Shown: positions 1-6,607, counted from the stretch's first letter. The stretch: DNA of 9,577 nt from DATDOY01 sp035293045 (GCA_035293045.1 DATDOY010000259.1:1-9577), one strand, 5' to 3'. Numbers and translations are program-made. Notes: generated by a model from the letters alone, not told the origin.

Positions 1-384
1 GGGGCCCGCCCGCTCCTCGTGGCGCTGAATTGCGACCTCGACACCGACATCCTCGAGGTCGCCGTGTCGATCGCCGCGGCCGTTCGTGAGTCGAGCGGGG
101 GGCTGCCCGGCGTGCGGGCGCTCGGGCTCGCCCTCGCCACCGCCGGGTGCGCCCAAGTGTCGATGAACCTCACCGACCTTCCCGCCACCGGGATCGAGGC
201 GGCGTGCACGGCCGTGCGCGAGCGCGCCGTCGCGCTCAGCACCGACATCACCAGGGTCGAACTCGTGGGCCTCATGCCCGCGGCCGAATTCGCGCGGTGC
301 AGCGACGAGTTTCGGGCGTGGTCGGGCCTCGACGCGTCGATGACGATCGAAGCCCGCCTCGCGGCGCGCGAGACCGCGCTCTGA
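1..384 (+). CDS. ftcD: Glutamate formimidoyltransferase, C-terminal part (5' end outside window)
   Basis: Reading frame 1 is open from the first base to a TGA at 382-384, giving 127 residues that start GARPLLVALN. This matches the formiminotransferase C-terminal subdomain: the GARPxLVAxN strand, then a VRESSGGLPGVRALG stretch, then QVSMNLTD, and near the end VELVGLMP. The family moves a formimino group between N-formimino-L-glutamate and tetrahydrofolate in histidine breakdown, and some bacterial members act on formyl-folates. GTG at 19 is not the start, because conserved sequence continues upstream to the window edge; the N-terminal catalytic subdomain is missing only for that reason. No cyclodeaminase domain follows, so this is the stand-alone bacterial form. 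It is convergent with the whiB-type gene, with 6 bp between stops. The family call is firm; the pathway is inferred. Confidence 0.88.
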   Translation, partial: GARPLLVALNCDLDTDILEVAVSIAAAVRESSGGLPGVRALGLALATAGCAQVSMNLTDLPATGIEAACTAVRERAVALSTDITRVELVGLMPAAEFARCSDEFRAWSGLDASMTIEARLAARETAL

Positions 385-394
385 TCGGGATCAG
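381..394. repeat. 14-bp palindrome holding both convergent stop codons
   Basis: CTGATC-GG-GATCAG is a perfect dyad. The TGA of the formimidoyltransferase gene (382-384, +) and the TGA of the whiB-type gene (393-391, -) lie in its two arms. The arms are only 6 bp with a 2-nt centre and there is no T-tract, so a terminator role is weak. It may simply reflect two TGATC contexts facing each other. Confidence 0.4.
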
Positions 395-684
395 GCGGTG
401 GCTTGCCGCGCCGCTTCGGCCGCCCGGCGAGCGATGGCCCGCTGGCGGCGGATGCGACGACGCTCGCGCTCCGAGAGGCCACCCCAGATGCCGAATTTCT
501 CGCCGTTCTGGAGGGCGTACTCGAGGCACTCGAGCCGCACTTCACACCCCCGGCACACACCCTTGGCCTCCTTGGTGGAAGCCCCTCGCTCGGGGAAGAA
601 GAGGTCGGGATCGACACCAAGGCAGTTGGCCCGGGTTTGCCAGGTACGATCACCGGCGCTCAGGTGCGCAAAGAAGATCTCCAC
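391..684 (-). CDS. whiB: WhiB-family [4Fe-4S] transcriptional regulator (WhiB2/WhmD-like)
   Basis: This is a 97-residue protein with all WhiB hallmarks. Four cysteines would ligate the [4Fe-4S] cluster: Cys21, then Cys44-x2-Cys47-x5-Cys53. Next come the GIWGG turn (65-69), LSERERRR, and a basic C-terminal tail for DNA contact. The FFPERGAST and CEVRLECLEYAL segments resemble WhiB2/WhmD (Streptomyces WhiB), linked to septation and sporulation, more than WhiB1, WhiB3 or WhiB7. WhiB proteins generally act with the primary sigma factor. The start is GTG at 684-682, preceded on the minus strand by GGGGAG about 6 nt upstream. The gene is divergent from the hydrolase across a 239-bp region. Its leader contains a 9-bp direct repeat (698-718). 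The family call is firm; the WhiB2 assignment is from motif resemblance only. Confidence 0.93.
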   Translation of the reverse strand: MEIFFAHLSAGDRTWQTRANCLGVDPDLFFPERGASTKEAKGVCRGCEVRLECLEYALQNGEKFGIWGGLSERERRRIRRQRAIARRAAEAARQATA

Positions 685-697
685 TGGTTGCTCCCCT

Positions 698-718
698 TGC
701 CAGACAACGTGCCAGACA
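698..718. repeat. Direct repeat of TGCCAGACA with 12-bp period, upstream of the whiB-type gene
   Basis: TGCCAGACA occurs exactly at 698-706 and again at 710-718. On the minus strand this reads TGTCTGGCA twice, 14 to 34 bp upstream of the GTG start. The second copy runs into GACAC (715-719), the core reported for WhiA binding in Streptomyces. One pentamer is expected often by chance, so that link is weak. It could be a regulator site near the promoter or in the 5' leader. Confidence 0.35.
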
Positions 719-796
719 CTTGCGCTTGCCGTTCGGATTGCGTGTGCGGGCTCAGACCCTGACTCCCGACTTCTCAGGGCCTGTCCCCGCAGGCTG

Positions 797-814
797 GAAT
801 CCCATTCGTGGAAT
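797..814. promoter_or_regulatory. Interleaved GAAT/ATTC half-sites in the divergent intergenic region
   Basis: GAAT-CCC-ATTC-GTG-GAAT gives three alternating half-sites with 3-bp spacers, forming two overlapping dyads. It lies 113 bp upstream of the whiB-type start and 109 bp upstream of the hydrolase start, almost mid-way. That is where an operator serving both genes could sit. This is inference from position and symmetry; no known regulator is assigned. Confidence 0.25.
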
Positions 815-862
815 TACAACACTGGCACTCTCCCACGATCCGTTCGCCATCGCAAGGGGCTG

Positions 863-891
863 ATCGCCCAAAAACCTGCGCAAATCGCCCA
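863..891. repeat. Direct repeat of ATCGCCCA with 21-bp period upstream of the hydrolase
   Basis: ATCGCCCA lies at 863-870 and again at 884-891, two helical turns apart, ending 32 bp before the hydrolase GTG. An A-run (870-874) sits between the copies. The position fits a promoter-proximal activator site. No convincing -35/-10 pair was found here, and an 8-bp match in GC-rich DNA may be chance. Confidence 0.25.
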
Positions 892-923
892 TACTCGCCC
901 CCATTTCAGGCACGGAGACGCCC

Positions 924-1916
924 GTGACGACCCACGCCGAGACCACCGACGAGCACGCCGGCTACCACGTCTTTCCCAAGGACGCCACGTTCACGGGGTC
1001 CGACGGCACCCCGCTGGCGTATACCGAACGAGGTACCGAACGAGGTGCGGCGCCTGGAGTCGAGGGGTCCGGGCTGACGTTCGTGACCGTGAACGGGTGG
1101 AGCTGCTCCGACGTCTATTGGGCCCGGCTCGTCCCGCACCTTGCCGAGCAGGGTCATCGCGTGGTGATCATGGACACCCGCGGCCACGGGGCCTCCGGCC
1201 TCCCCCGGCCGCCGGGGTACCGGGCCCGCAACATCACCGCCGACGACATGAGCCTCGAGCGCGTGTCACGCGACTTCGTCGAGCTGTGCGACGCCGCGGG
1301 GATCGAGCGGGCCGTGTTCGTCGGCCACTCGATGGGCGTCCAGGTCATCTATGAGATCTACCGCCGCGCCCCCGAGCGCTTCGCCGGCATCGTGGCCGTC
1401 GCCGGACCCTATGAGAACCCGCTGAAGACCTTCTACGGTCGCAGCGAGGCGCACATGCTCTTCCCCGTCGGCCACTTCGCGCTCCAGGCCATCCCCCGAT
1501 TCCTGCTCCCGGCGTGGAGGATGCTCGGCAAGCAGTACAAGCTCGGATACCGGGCCGCGCTCCTCGTGCGGGCGGCGGGACCGCGGCTCGCCGAAAGGGC
1601 GCTGGCGCCGTATATCGAGCACTTCGTCAGCCGCGATCCCCTCGTGATGTTCAAGTTCATCGAGTCGATGCGGGCCAGCTCCGCCGCCGACGTGCTTCCC
1701 ACGGTCGACGTGCCCGTTCTCATCCTCGCCGGCGACCGCGACCCTTTCACGCCCCTCTCGGTGCAGCGCCGCATGCACGAGTTGGTGCCGGGCTCGGAAT
1801 TGACGGTCTACGAGGGCGGCCACCACACGCTGCCGCTCGAGTTCGCCGACGAGATCAACGCCGCGCTCGACGACTTCCTCGCCCGGCGGCTCACGCCGCC
1901 CGCCTCGCGCGTCTAA
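924..1916 (+). CDS. Alpha/beta hydrolase-fold enzyme, substrate unknown
   Basis: This 330-residue protein has a complete alpha/beta hydrolase core. NGW (57-59) stands at the oxyanion-hole position after strand 3, and DTRGHGASG is at 84-92. The nucleophile elbow GHSMG (134-138) gives Ser136. GDRDPFTP (270-277) supplies the acid, probably Asp273, and GGHH (298-301) the histidine, probably His300. Residues 165-245 form the variable cap, rich in aromatic residues and arginine. No signal peptide is visible, so it is probably cytoplasmic. The start is GTG at 924, with GGAG at 914-917 placed 6 nt before it. Near the N-terminus the peptide TERG is duplicated by a 12-bp tandem repeat. The family covers esterases, lipases, epoxide hydrolases and C-C hydrolases; nothing in sequence or context picks one. 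Confidence 0.88.
   Translation: MTTHAETTDEHAGYHVFPKDATFTGSDGTPLAYTERGTERGAAPGVEGSGLTFVTVNGWSCSDVYWARLVPHLAEQGHRVVIMDTRGHGASGLPRPPGYRARNITADDMSLERVSRDFVELCDAAGIERAVFVGHSMGVQVIYEIYRRAPERFAGIVAVAGPYENPLKTFYGRSEAHMLFPVGHFALQAIPRFLLPAWRMLGKQYKLGYRAALLVRAAGPRLAERALAPYIEHFVSRDPLVMFKFIESMRASSAADVLPTVDVPVLILAGDRDPFTPLSVQRRMHELVPGSELTVYEGGHHTLPLEFADEINAALDDFLARRLTPPASRV
1022..1045 (+). repeat. Perfect 12-bp tandem duplication inside the hydrolase gene
   Basis: The unit TACCGAACGAGG occurs twice back to back (1022-1033 and 1034-1045), with one further T continuing the period. It stays in frame and doubles the peptide TERG (residues 34-41), on a probable surface loop before the strand that leads to the oxyanion hole. 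It looks like a recent slippage duplication. Confidence 0.75.
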
Positions 1917-1922
1917 TCCTGC

Positions 1923-1969
1923 GTCTGTGGCGCGTTATCGGGCTATATCCCCGCTAACGCGCCACAGAC
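1923..1969. terminator. Long perfect inverted repeat between convergent genes, possible bidirectional terminator
   Basis: The left arm (1923-1937) and right arm (1955-1969) are exact reverse complements over 15 bp. After one T/C mismatch the stem continues with CGGG (1939-1942) against CCCG (1950-1953), leaving a 7-nt loop CTATATC. It starts 6 bp after the hydrolase stop and faces the end of the aldehyde dehydrogenase gene. Neither side has a T-tract, so it is not a textbook intrinsic terminator. Actinobacteria often use hairpins without T-tracts between convergent genes. A dispersed palindromic repeat is the alternative. The dyad is certain; the role is inferred. Confidence 0.6.
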
Positions 1970-1971
1970 AC

Positions 1972-1987
1972 GGAAAGGCGGAAAGGC
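1972..1987. repeat. Short tandem repeat GGAAAGGC x2
   Basis: GGAAAGGC is repeated back to back at 1972-1979 and 1980-1987, directly after the hairpin. A degenerate purine-rich continuation runs to about 2000. No function is apparent in this 3' untranslated spacer. Confidence 0.5.
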
Positions 1988-2029
1988 GGGAAGCGGGGCG
2001 GATCGCTGGAGCCAATCCCCATCCAGGAA

Positions 2030-3460
2030 CTAAGGGTTGGCCACCACCATCTTGAGGCGGGTCATGTCCTCGGCGGTGTAGGGGATGCCGCCCATGCCGA
2101 GACCCGACTCGCCTCGGCCGCCGAACGGCATCCAGTCGACGCGGAAGGCCGTGTGGTCGTTGACCATGACGGCGGTGGCGTTGAGGCGCGACGTCACGCG
2201 GTTGGCGTGGGCGAGGTCGCGCGTGAACACCGCCCCTTGGAAACCGTAGGGCAGGGCGTTGGCGCGGGTGATGGCGTCGTCGAGCGCGTCGTAGCCCGAC
2301 ACGCAGACCACCGGGCCGAACACCTCGTTGGTCATCACACGCGTGTCGTCCGGCGCTTCGAGGAGCAAGGTGGGCTCGTAGCACTGGTGATCCATCCGCG
2401 CGCCGCCGGCCACGAGCGTCGCGCCGGCGTCGATGGCCTCGCGCACCCACTCGTCGACCCGGTCGACCTCGGCGGCGCGGATGAGCGGCCCCACGTCGGT
2501 CTCGGGCGACAGCGGGTCGCCGGTGCGCAACTCGCCCACCGCCGCGGCGAGTCGGTCGACGAGTTCGTCCCTGATCGAGCCGTGCGCGAACACGCGCTGG
2601 ACGCTGACGCATACCTGTCCGGCGTGGTAGTAGCCGCCCTTCACGAGCGCGGGAACGGCGAGGTCGAGGTCGGCGGTCTCGTCGACGATGGCCGGCGCCA
2701 CGCCTCCGTGCTCGAGGGCGCAGCGCACGCCGGGGGCGAGCTTGCTCCGCAGCGCCCAGCCCACGCGCGCGCTCCCGATGAACGTGAAGAACGCGATCCG
2801 ATCGCTGGTGACGAGCTGTTCGGCGACGTCGTTGTCGCAAGGCAACGCGATGCACCACTCCGGCGGAAGCCCCGCCTCGCGCAGGATCTCGACGAAGGCG
2901 ATGCACGACAGCGGCGTCACCGACGCGGGTTTCACGATGACCGGGCACCCCATCGCCACCGCGGGGCCGACTTGGTGGACGATGAGGTTGAGCGGGTGGT
3001 TGAAGGCGCTGACGGCGGCCACCACGCCGATCGGCTCACGGAAGGTCGTGGCTCGACGCCCGGCCGACGCCGGCGTCGCCCCCATGGGCACCGGATCGGC
3101 ACGCAGGTTGGCCGCCTCCTCCGCGCACAGCTCGACGCCGTTGACGGCGCGGTCGGCCTCCACCACGGCGTCGTTCCACGGCTTGCCACCCTCGAGGGCG
3201 ATGCCGCGGGCGAGGTCGTCGCGCCGCTCGCGCATGATGGCGGCCGCCCGATGGAGCACGCCGATGCGCTCGTGCGCGGGAAGCCAACCGTCCTGGTCGG
3301 CGAACAGGCGGGCCTGGAGGTCGAGGGCGTGCGCCAGCGCGGCGGCGTCGGCCTGTTCGACCTCGCCGATCACCTCACCCGAGTAGGGCGAGTGGACGGG
3401 CGCGAACGCGCCCTTCCCCGCCGCCACGCCGGAGATCGACAGCGAGAAGCGCTCGGCCAT
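2030..3460 (-). CDS. NAD(P)-dependent aldehyde dehydrogenase (succinate-semialdehyde dehydrogenase candidate)
   Basis: This 476-residue protein has the full ALDH-superfamily layout. It shows the oxyanion Asn154 in FNHP, cofactor Lys177 in VKPAS, and FIGS (227-230) where FTGS is usual. Glu250 in LEHGG is the general base, Cys284 in GQVCVSVQR the nucleophile, and NEVFGP (378-383) holds Glu379. A C-terminal FGGRGESGLG follows. It oxidises an aldehyde to an acid in the cytoplasm. The GQVCVSVQR loop recalls the GapN, lactaldehyde and phosphonoacetaldehyde dehydrogenase branch; Ser286 replaces the second redox cysteine of human succinate-semialdehyde dehydrogenase. ATG at 3460 starts 2 bp after the ThDP gene's stop with no clear Shine-Dalgarno site, suggesting translational coupling. 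A TTG two codons upstream is an alternative start. The shared transcript suggests it uses the ThDP enzyme's aldehyde product; the substrate itself is inferred. Confidence 0.9.
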   Translation of the reverse strand: MAERFSLSISGVAAGKGAFAPVHSPYSGEVIGEVEQADAAALAHALDLQARLFADQDGWLPAHERIGVLHRAAAIMRERRDDLARGIALEGGKPWNDAVVEADRAVNGVELCAEEAANLRADPVPMGATPASAGRRATTFREPIGVVAAVSAFNHPLNLIVHQVGPAVAMGCPVIVKPASVTPLSCIAFVEILREAGLPPEWCIALPCDNDVAEQLVTSDRIAFFTFIGSARVGWALRSKLAPGVRCALEHGGVAPAIVDETADLDLAVPALVKGGYYHAGQVCVSVQRVFAHGSIRDELVDRLAAAVGELRTGDPLSPETDVGPLIRAAEVDRVDEWVREAIDAGATLVAGGARMDHQCYEPTLLLEAPDDTRVMTNEVFGPVVCVSGYDALDDAITRANALPYGFQGAVFTRDLAHANRVTSRLNATAVMVNDHTAFRVDWMPFGGRGESGLGMGGIPYTAEDMTRLKMVVANP

Positions 3461-3462
3461 GA

Positions 3463-5115
3463 TCAATGGGCGAGCACGACGCCGCCGCAGCGCTCGCTGA
3501 GCTTCATGTTCTCGGAATAGTCGACCGGCACCACGATGACCGACGGACGGTCGGTGACGGCGAAGGCCTCCTGGAGGGCAGGGCGCAGGGCGTCGGCGCT
3601 CTCCACCCGCGTCGCCCACGCCCCGAACGACTCGGCGAGCTTCACGAAGTCGGGATTCTGGAACGCCGTGTGAGAGTGCTTGCCGAACCCCATGGTCTGT
3701 TTCCAGCGGATGAGGCCGTACTCGCCGTCCTCCCAGATGAGCTGCACCACGGGGACCTTGTATTGGACCGCGGTGGCGAGTTCCTGCACGTTCATCATGA
3801 ACCCGCCGTCACCCTGGAGGCCCACGACCTTGGCGTCGGGCCGGGCGAGCTTGGCGCCGATCGAGCCGGGGAGGGCGATGGCCATCGAACAGAACCCGTT
3901 GGAGATGATGCAGGTGTTGGGCTCGTAGGTCGGGTAGTGCCGGGCCGTCCACATCTTGTGGGCACCGACGTCGACGACCACGATGTCGTCGTCGGCCATC
4001 TCGAGCCGCAGGTCGTGGAGGATGCGCTGCGGTTTCATCGGGAAGCCGGCGTCGTCGGCGTTCTCCTCGGTGAGCTCGTAGGTGAGGCGCTTGCGGATCT
4101 CGGCGAAGTCGGGGAACGGTCCCTTGCGGTGCGCATCGGTCAGGCCCTCGTTGATGGCCCAGAGGCACGCGGCGATGTCGCCGACGCACTCGACGGTGGG
4201 GCGGTACGCGCCGTCCACCTCCGCCGCCTCGAAGTCGATGTGGAGGATCTTCTTGTCGTGGCGCGGGTTCCACCGCTCGGGGTGCCACTCGACCATGTCG
4301 TAGCCGATGGCGATGACGAGGTCGGCGTCGTCGAAGGCCGCGGCCACGTGATCACGGATACCGAGCCCGGCGGCATAGAGGCTCCGGTCGTGACGGTCGG
4401 AGAGGGCGCCCTTGCCCTGGAACGTCATGGCCGCGTAGATGCCGGTCTCGTCGACGAGCCGGTTGAGTTGCTTGGTCACCCGAGTGCGGGTGCACCCGTT
4501 GCCGGCGAGGATGAGGGGCGAGGTCGACTCGGCGATGAGAGCGAGTGCGGCGGCGACGCTCTTCTCGTCGGGGACGGGCCGGCGCACCTTCATGCCCGGC
4601 TCGATCGGCGTGTCGTCGACCTCCTGCTTGGCAATGTCTTCCGGCAACTCGATCAGGGTGGCGCCGGGCTTCTCCTCGACGGCGAGTTTGAAGGCCTTGC
4701 GCACCACCTCACAGATGTTGCGGGCGTCCCAGATCGACTGGCCCCACTTGGTCACGGGGTCGAACATGGCGACGACGTCCATCGCCTGGTGCGACTCCTT
4801 GTGGAGCCGGGTGAGCGCGCCCTGCCCCGTGATGGCGACGACCGGCGAGTTGTCCATGTCGGCGTTGGCGACGCCCGTGATCAAGTTGGTCGCCCCCGGT
4901 CCGAGCGTGGCGAGGCACACGCCGGGCTTGCCCGTCAGGCGTCCGTAGACGTCGGCAATGAAGGCGGCGCCCTGCTCGTGGCGGCAGATGACGAACTCGA
5001 TCGGCGAATCGAGGAGCGACATCATCACGTCGGCGTTCTCCTCGCCGGGGACGCCGAAAATGTATTCAACGCCCTCGGCCTCGAGACATCGCAGAAACAG
5101 ATCGCTCGCCTTCAT
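3463..5115 (-). CDS. ThDP-dependent enzyme of the catabolic acetolactate synthase type (AlsS/BudB-like); possible 2-oxoacid decarboxylase
   Basis: This 550-residue protein has the three-domain acetolactate synthase architecture. The N-terminal PYR domain begins EGVEYIFGVPGEEN, with catalytic Glu47 in RHEQGA and LGPGATNL at 71-78. The middle domain covers roughly 185-325. The C-terminal PP domain has GDGGFMMN (435-442). Metal ligands would be Asp436 and Asp463, the latter in WEDGEYG, aligning with the Asp-Gly pattern of Klebsiella BudB. The VPVDYSEN ending also matches AlsS/BudB. No regulatory small subunit gene is adjacent, as expected for the FAD-independent catabolic type, and no acetolactate decarboxylase gene is seen. 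The start is ATG at 5115, with AGAAGGGAG about 6 nt upstream. The family reaction is two pyruvate to acetolactate and CO2. Coupling to an aldehyde dehydrogenase and proximity to glutamate dehydrogenase instead suggest a 2-oxoacid decarboxylase giving an aldehyde. Confidence 0.88.
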   Translation of the reverse strand: MKASDLFLRCLEAEGVEYIFGVPGEENADVMMSLLDSPIEFVICRHEQGAAFIADVYGRLTGKPGVCLATLGPGATNLITGVANADMDNSPVVAITGQGALTRLHKESHQAMDVVAMFDPVTKWGQSIWDARNICEVVRKAFKLAVEEKPGATLIELPEDIAKQEVDDTPIEPGMKVRRPVPDEKSVAAALALIAESTSPLILAGNGCTRTRVTKQLNRLVDETGIYAAMTFQGKGALSDRHDRSLYAAGLGIRDHVAAAFDDADLVIAIGYDMVEWHPERWNPRHDKKILHIDFEAAEVDGAYRPTVECVGDIAACLWAINEGLTDAHRKGPFPDFAEIRKRLTYELTEENADDAGFPMKPQRILHDLRLEMADDDIVVVDVGAHKMWTARHYPTYEPNTCIISNGFCSMAIALPGSIGAKLARPDAKVVGLQGDGGFMMNVQELATAVQYKVPVVQLIWEDGEYGLIRWKQTMGFGKHSHTAFQNPDFVKLAESFGAWATRVESADALRPALQEAFAVTDRPSVIVVPVDYSENMKLSERCGGVVLAH

Positions 5116-5212
5116 GGTGCGCTCCCTTCTGTCGTATCTGTTGTTCGCCGTCGTCGGGACGACGTCGCTCGCCCTCGCTCGGGCGCCAACCATGGCCTCC
5201 CGCGCCACCGCT

Positions 5213-5257
5213 GTTACCTGCAGTAACCATCGCCATGCGCGAGTTACTGCAGGTAAC
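5213..5257. promoter_or_regulatory. Paired 15-bp operator-like sites in inverted orientation upstream of the ThDP/ALDH genes
   Basis: GTTACCTGCAGTAAC (5213-5227) and its exact reverse complement (5243-5257) are separated by 15 bp. Each copy is itself a dyad, GTTAC-N5-GTAAC. The four half-sites therefore start at 5213, 5223, 5243 and 5253, spaced 10, 20 and 10 bp, all on one face of the helix. They lie 97 bp upstream of the ThDP start and 16 bp beyond the glutamate dehydrogenase stop. This suggests cooperative binding of two dimers. In RNA the same sequence could fold as a 15-bp hairpin ending the gdh transcript, but no T-tract follows. The half-sites recall the GTnAC part of GlnR boxes, with spacing shorter by one base. 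Confidence 0.6.
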
Positions 5258-5273
5258 CCCGGAGGTGTTGGGC

Positions 5274-6521
5274 CTAGATCAAGCCGCGGAGTTCGGTGGC
5301 CTCGGCCACGCGGGCGACGGCGAGCACGAACGCCGCCTCCCGCAACGGGATGCCGCGGTCGCGCGCCAAGTCGCGCACCGTGGCGTAGGCCGCCACCATG
5401 CGCTTCACGAGTCGCTCGTTCACCTCCGCCTCCTCCCAACGGAACTGCTGGATGTTCTGCACCCACTCGAAGTAGCTCGTCATCACGCCGCCGGCGTTGG
5501 CGAGGATGTCCGGCACGACGGTGACGCCCTTGTCGACGAGTATCGCGTCGGCCCACGGCGTCACGGGATGGTTGGCCCCCTCGACGATGAGCTTGGCCTG
5601 CACGGCGTCGGCATTCTCCGCGTGGATGACCTCGCCGATGGCGGCCGGCAACAGCACGTCGACGGGCAGCGACAGCACGTCATCGGCCGGGCGCGCCTCG
5701 GCGCCCGAGAACCCGTGGATGGTCCTCTCTTTGGCGACGTGTTCGACGAGCGCGGGAATGTCGATCCCCGCCTCGTGATACAGCGTTCCCTGGTGGTCGG
5801 CGACGGCGACGATCTTGTGGCCGTGGTCATGGGCGAGGCGCGCCGCCCACCCGCCCACGTTGCCGAAGCCCTGCACGGCGATCGACACCTCGGTCGGCAT
5901 CGAGAGGTCTTTCAGCGCCTCCTCCATCGTGATGATGCAGCCGCGCCCCGTCGCCTGCTCGCGCCCATACGAACCCCCGAGGGCGACGGGCTTGCCGGTC
6001 ACCACGCCCGGGCTGTACCCGTGGATTTGCGAGTACTCGTCGACGATCCACCCCATCGTCTGGGCGTTGGTGTTCATGTCGGGCGCGGGGATGTCGAGGT
6101 GGTCGCCGATCACCCGGGAGATGGCGCGGGTGTAGGTGCGGGTGAGGCGCTCCTTCTCGGCGTTGGACAGCGGCAGCGGGTCGATCTGGATCCCGCCCTT
6201 CCCGCCGCCGAAGGGGACGTCAACGATGGCCGTCTTCCACGTCATCAGCGACGCCAAGGCGCGGACCTCGTCGACTTCGGCCTCGGGGTGGTAGCGGATC
6301 CCTCCCTTGTAGGGCCCGCGCGAGTTGTCGTGTTGCACGCGATAGCCGATGTAGACGTCGAGGTCGCCGTTGTCGCGTTTGAGCGGCACCTCGACCCGCA
6401 ACTCGCTGGCGGGGGTCTGGAGAATCGCGCGGGTCGACTCCGGCACGGCGTCGACGTCGGCCGCCTTCTCGAAGTAGTAGTTGACGGCCTCGAACGGGCC
6501 CATTTGCTCTCGGAGTTCCAT
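5274..6521 (-). CDS. gdh: Glutamate dehydrogenase (hexameric, RocG/GudB-like)
   Basis: This 415-residue protein interconverts glutamate with 2-oxoglutarate and ammonium. The substrate domain shows GPYKGGIRYHP with Lys72, WKTA with Lys96, the catalytic-lysine signature VPFGGGKGG with Lys108, and PAPDMNT with the catalytic Asp148. The dinucleotide domain has GFGNVG (218-223). Strand 2 ends at ADHQG with Asp242, which together with the RocG-like GTLYHEAGIDI favours NAD(H), although this is not proven. MTSYFEWVQN (347-356) keeps the serine that contacts the glutamate side-chain carboxylate, arguing for glutamate over leucine, phenylalanine or valine. Length fits the 410-430 residue class. ATG at 6521 has GGAAGGA about 6 nt upstream, and in-frame sequence above it is unconserved. 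It lies 86 bp after the flavoprotein gene and 158 bp before the ThDP gene. Confidence 0.95.
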   Translation of the reverse strand: MELREQMGPFEAVNYYFEKAADVDAVPESTRAILQTPASELRVEVPLKRDNGDLDVYIGYRVQHDNSRGPYKGGIRYHPEAEVDEVRALASLMTWKTAIVDVPFGGGKGGIQIDPLPLSNAEKERLTRTYTRAISRVIGDHLDIPAPDMNTNAQTMGWIVDEYSQIHGYSPGVVTGKPVALGGSYGREQATGRGCIITMEEALKDLSMPTEVSIAVQGFGNVGGWAARLAHDHGHKIVAVADHQGTLYHEAGIDIPALVEHVAKERTIHGFSGAEARPADDVLSLPVDVLLPAAIGEVIHAENADAVQAKLIVEGANHPVTPWADAILVDKGVTVVPDILANAGGVMTSYFEWVQNIQQFRWEEAEVNERLVKRMVAAYATVRDLARDRGIPLREAAFVLAVARVAEATELRGLI

Positions 6522-6607
6522 CGCGGTTCCTTCCGTTGTGTCGCCCTCGCCCGTGCTCGGACGGCCTGGCGCGACCAATGCGGAGCATGGGCCGCGGTTG
6601 ACGAGCG

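Noticed and set aside
857..869. GGGC-N5-GCCC stem beside an A-run, looking like a terminator
   Set aside because: On both strands the T-run would precede the stem rather than follow it, and the stem is only 4 bp.
2153..3520. 455-codon plus-strand open frame opposite the aldehyde dehydrogenase
   Set aside because: Same antisense effect; no domain and no plausible ribosome binding site.
3466..5226. 586-codon plus-strand open frame opposite the ThDP gene
   Set aside because: It is the antisense shadow of a clear family member, rich in H, D, V, G, R and E as expected from reverse-reading GC-rich codons, with no recognisable domain.
5116..5556. Upstream extension of the ThDP gene to a start near 5556
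   Set aside because: The extension crosses the dyad pair and the 3' end of glutamate dehydrogenase in another frame, while ATG at 5115 has a strong Shine-Dalgarno site and matches the family N-terminus.
6575..6590. Small ATGC/GCAT hairpin between the flavoprotein and glutamate dehydrogenase genes
   Set aside because: It has a four-base core stem with a 3-nt loop and no T-tract, too weak to call a terminator.
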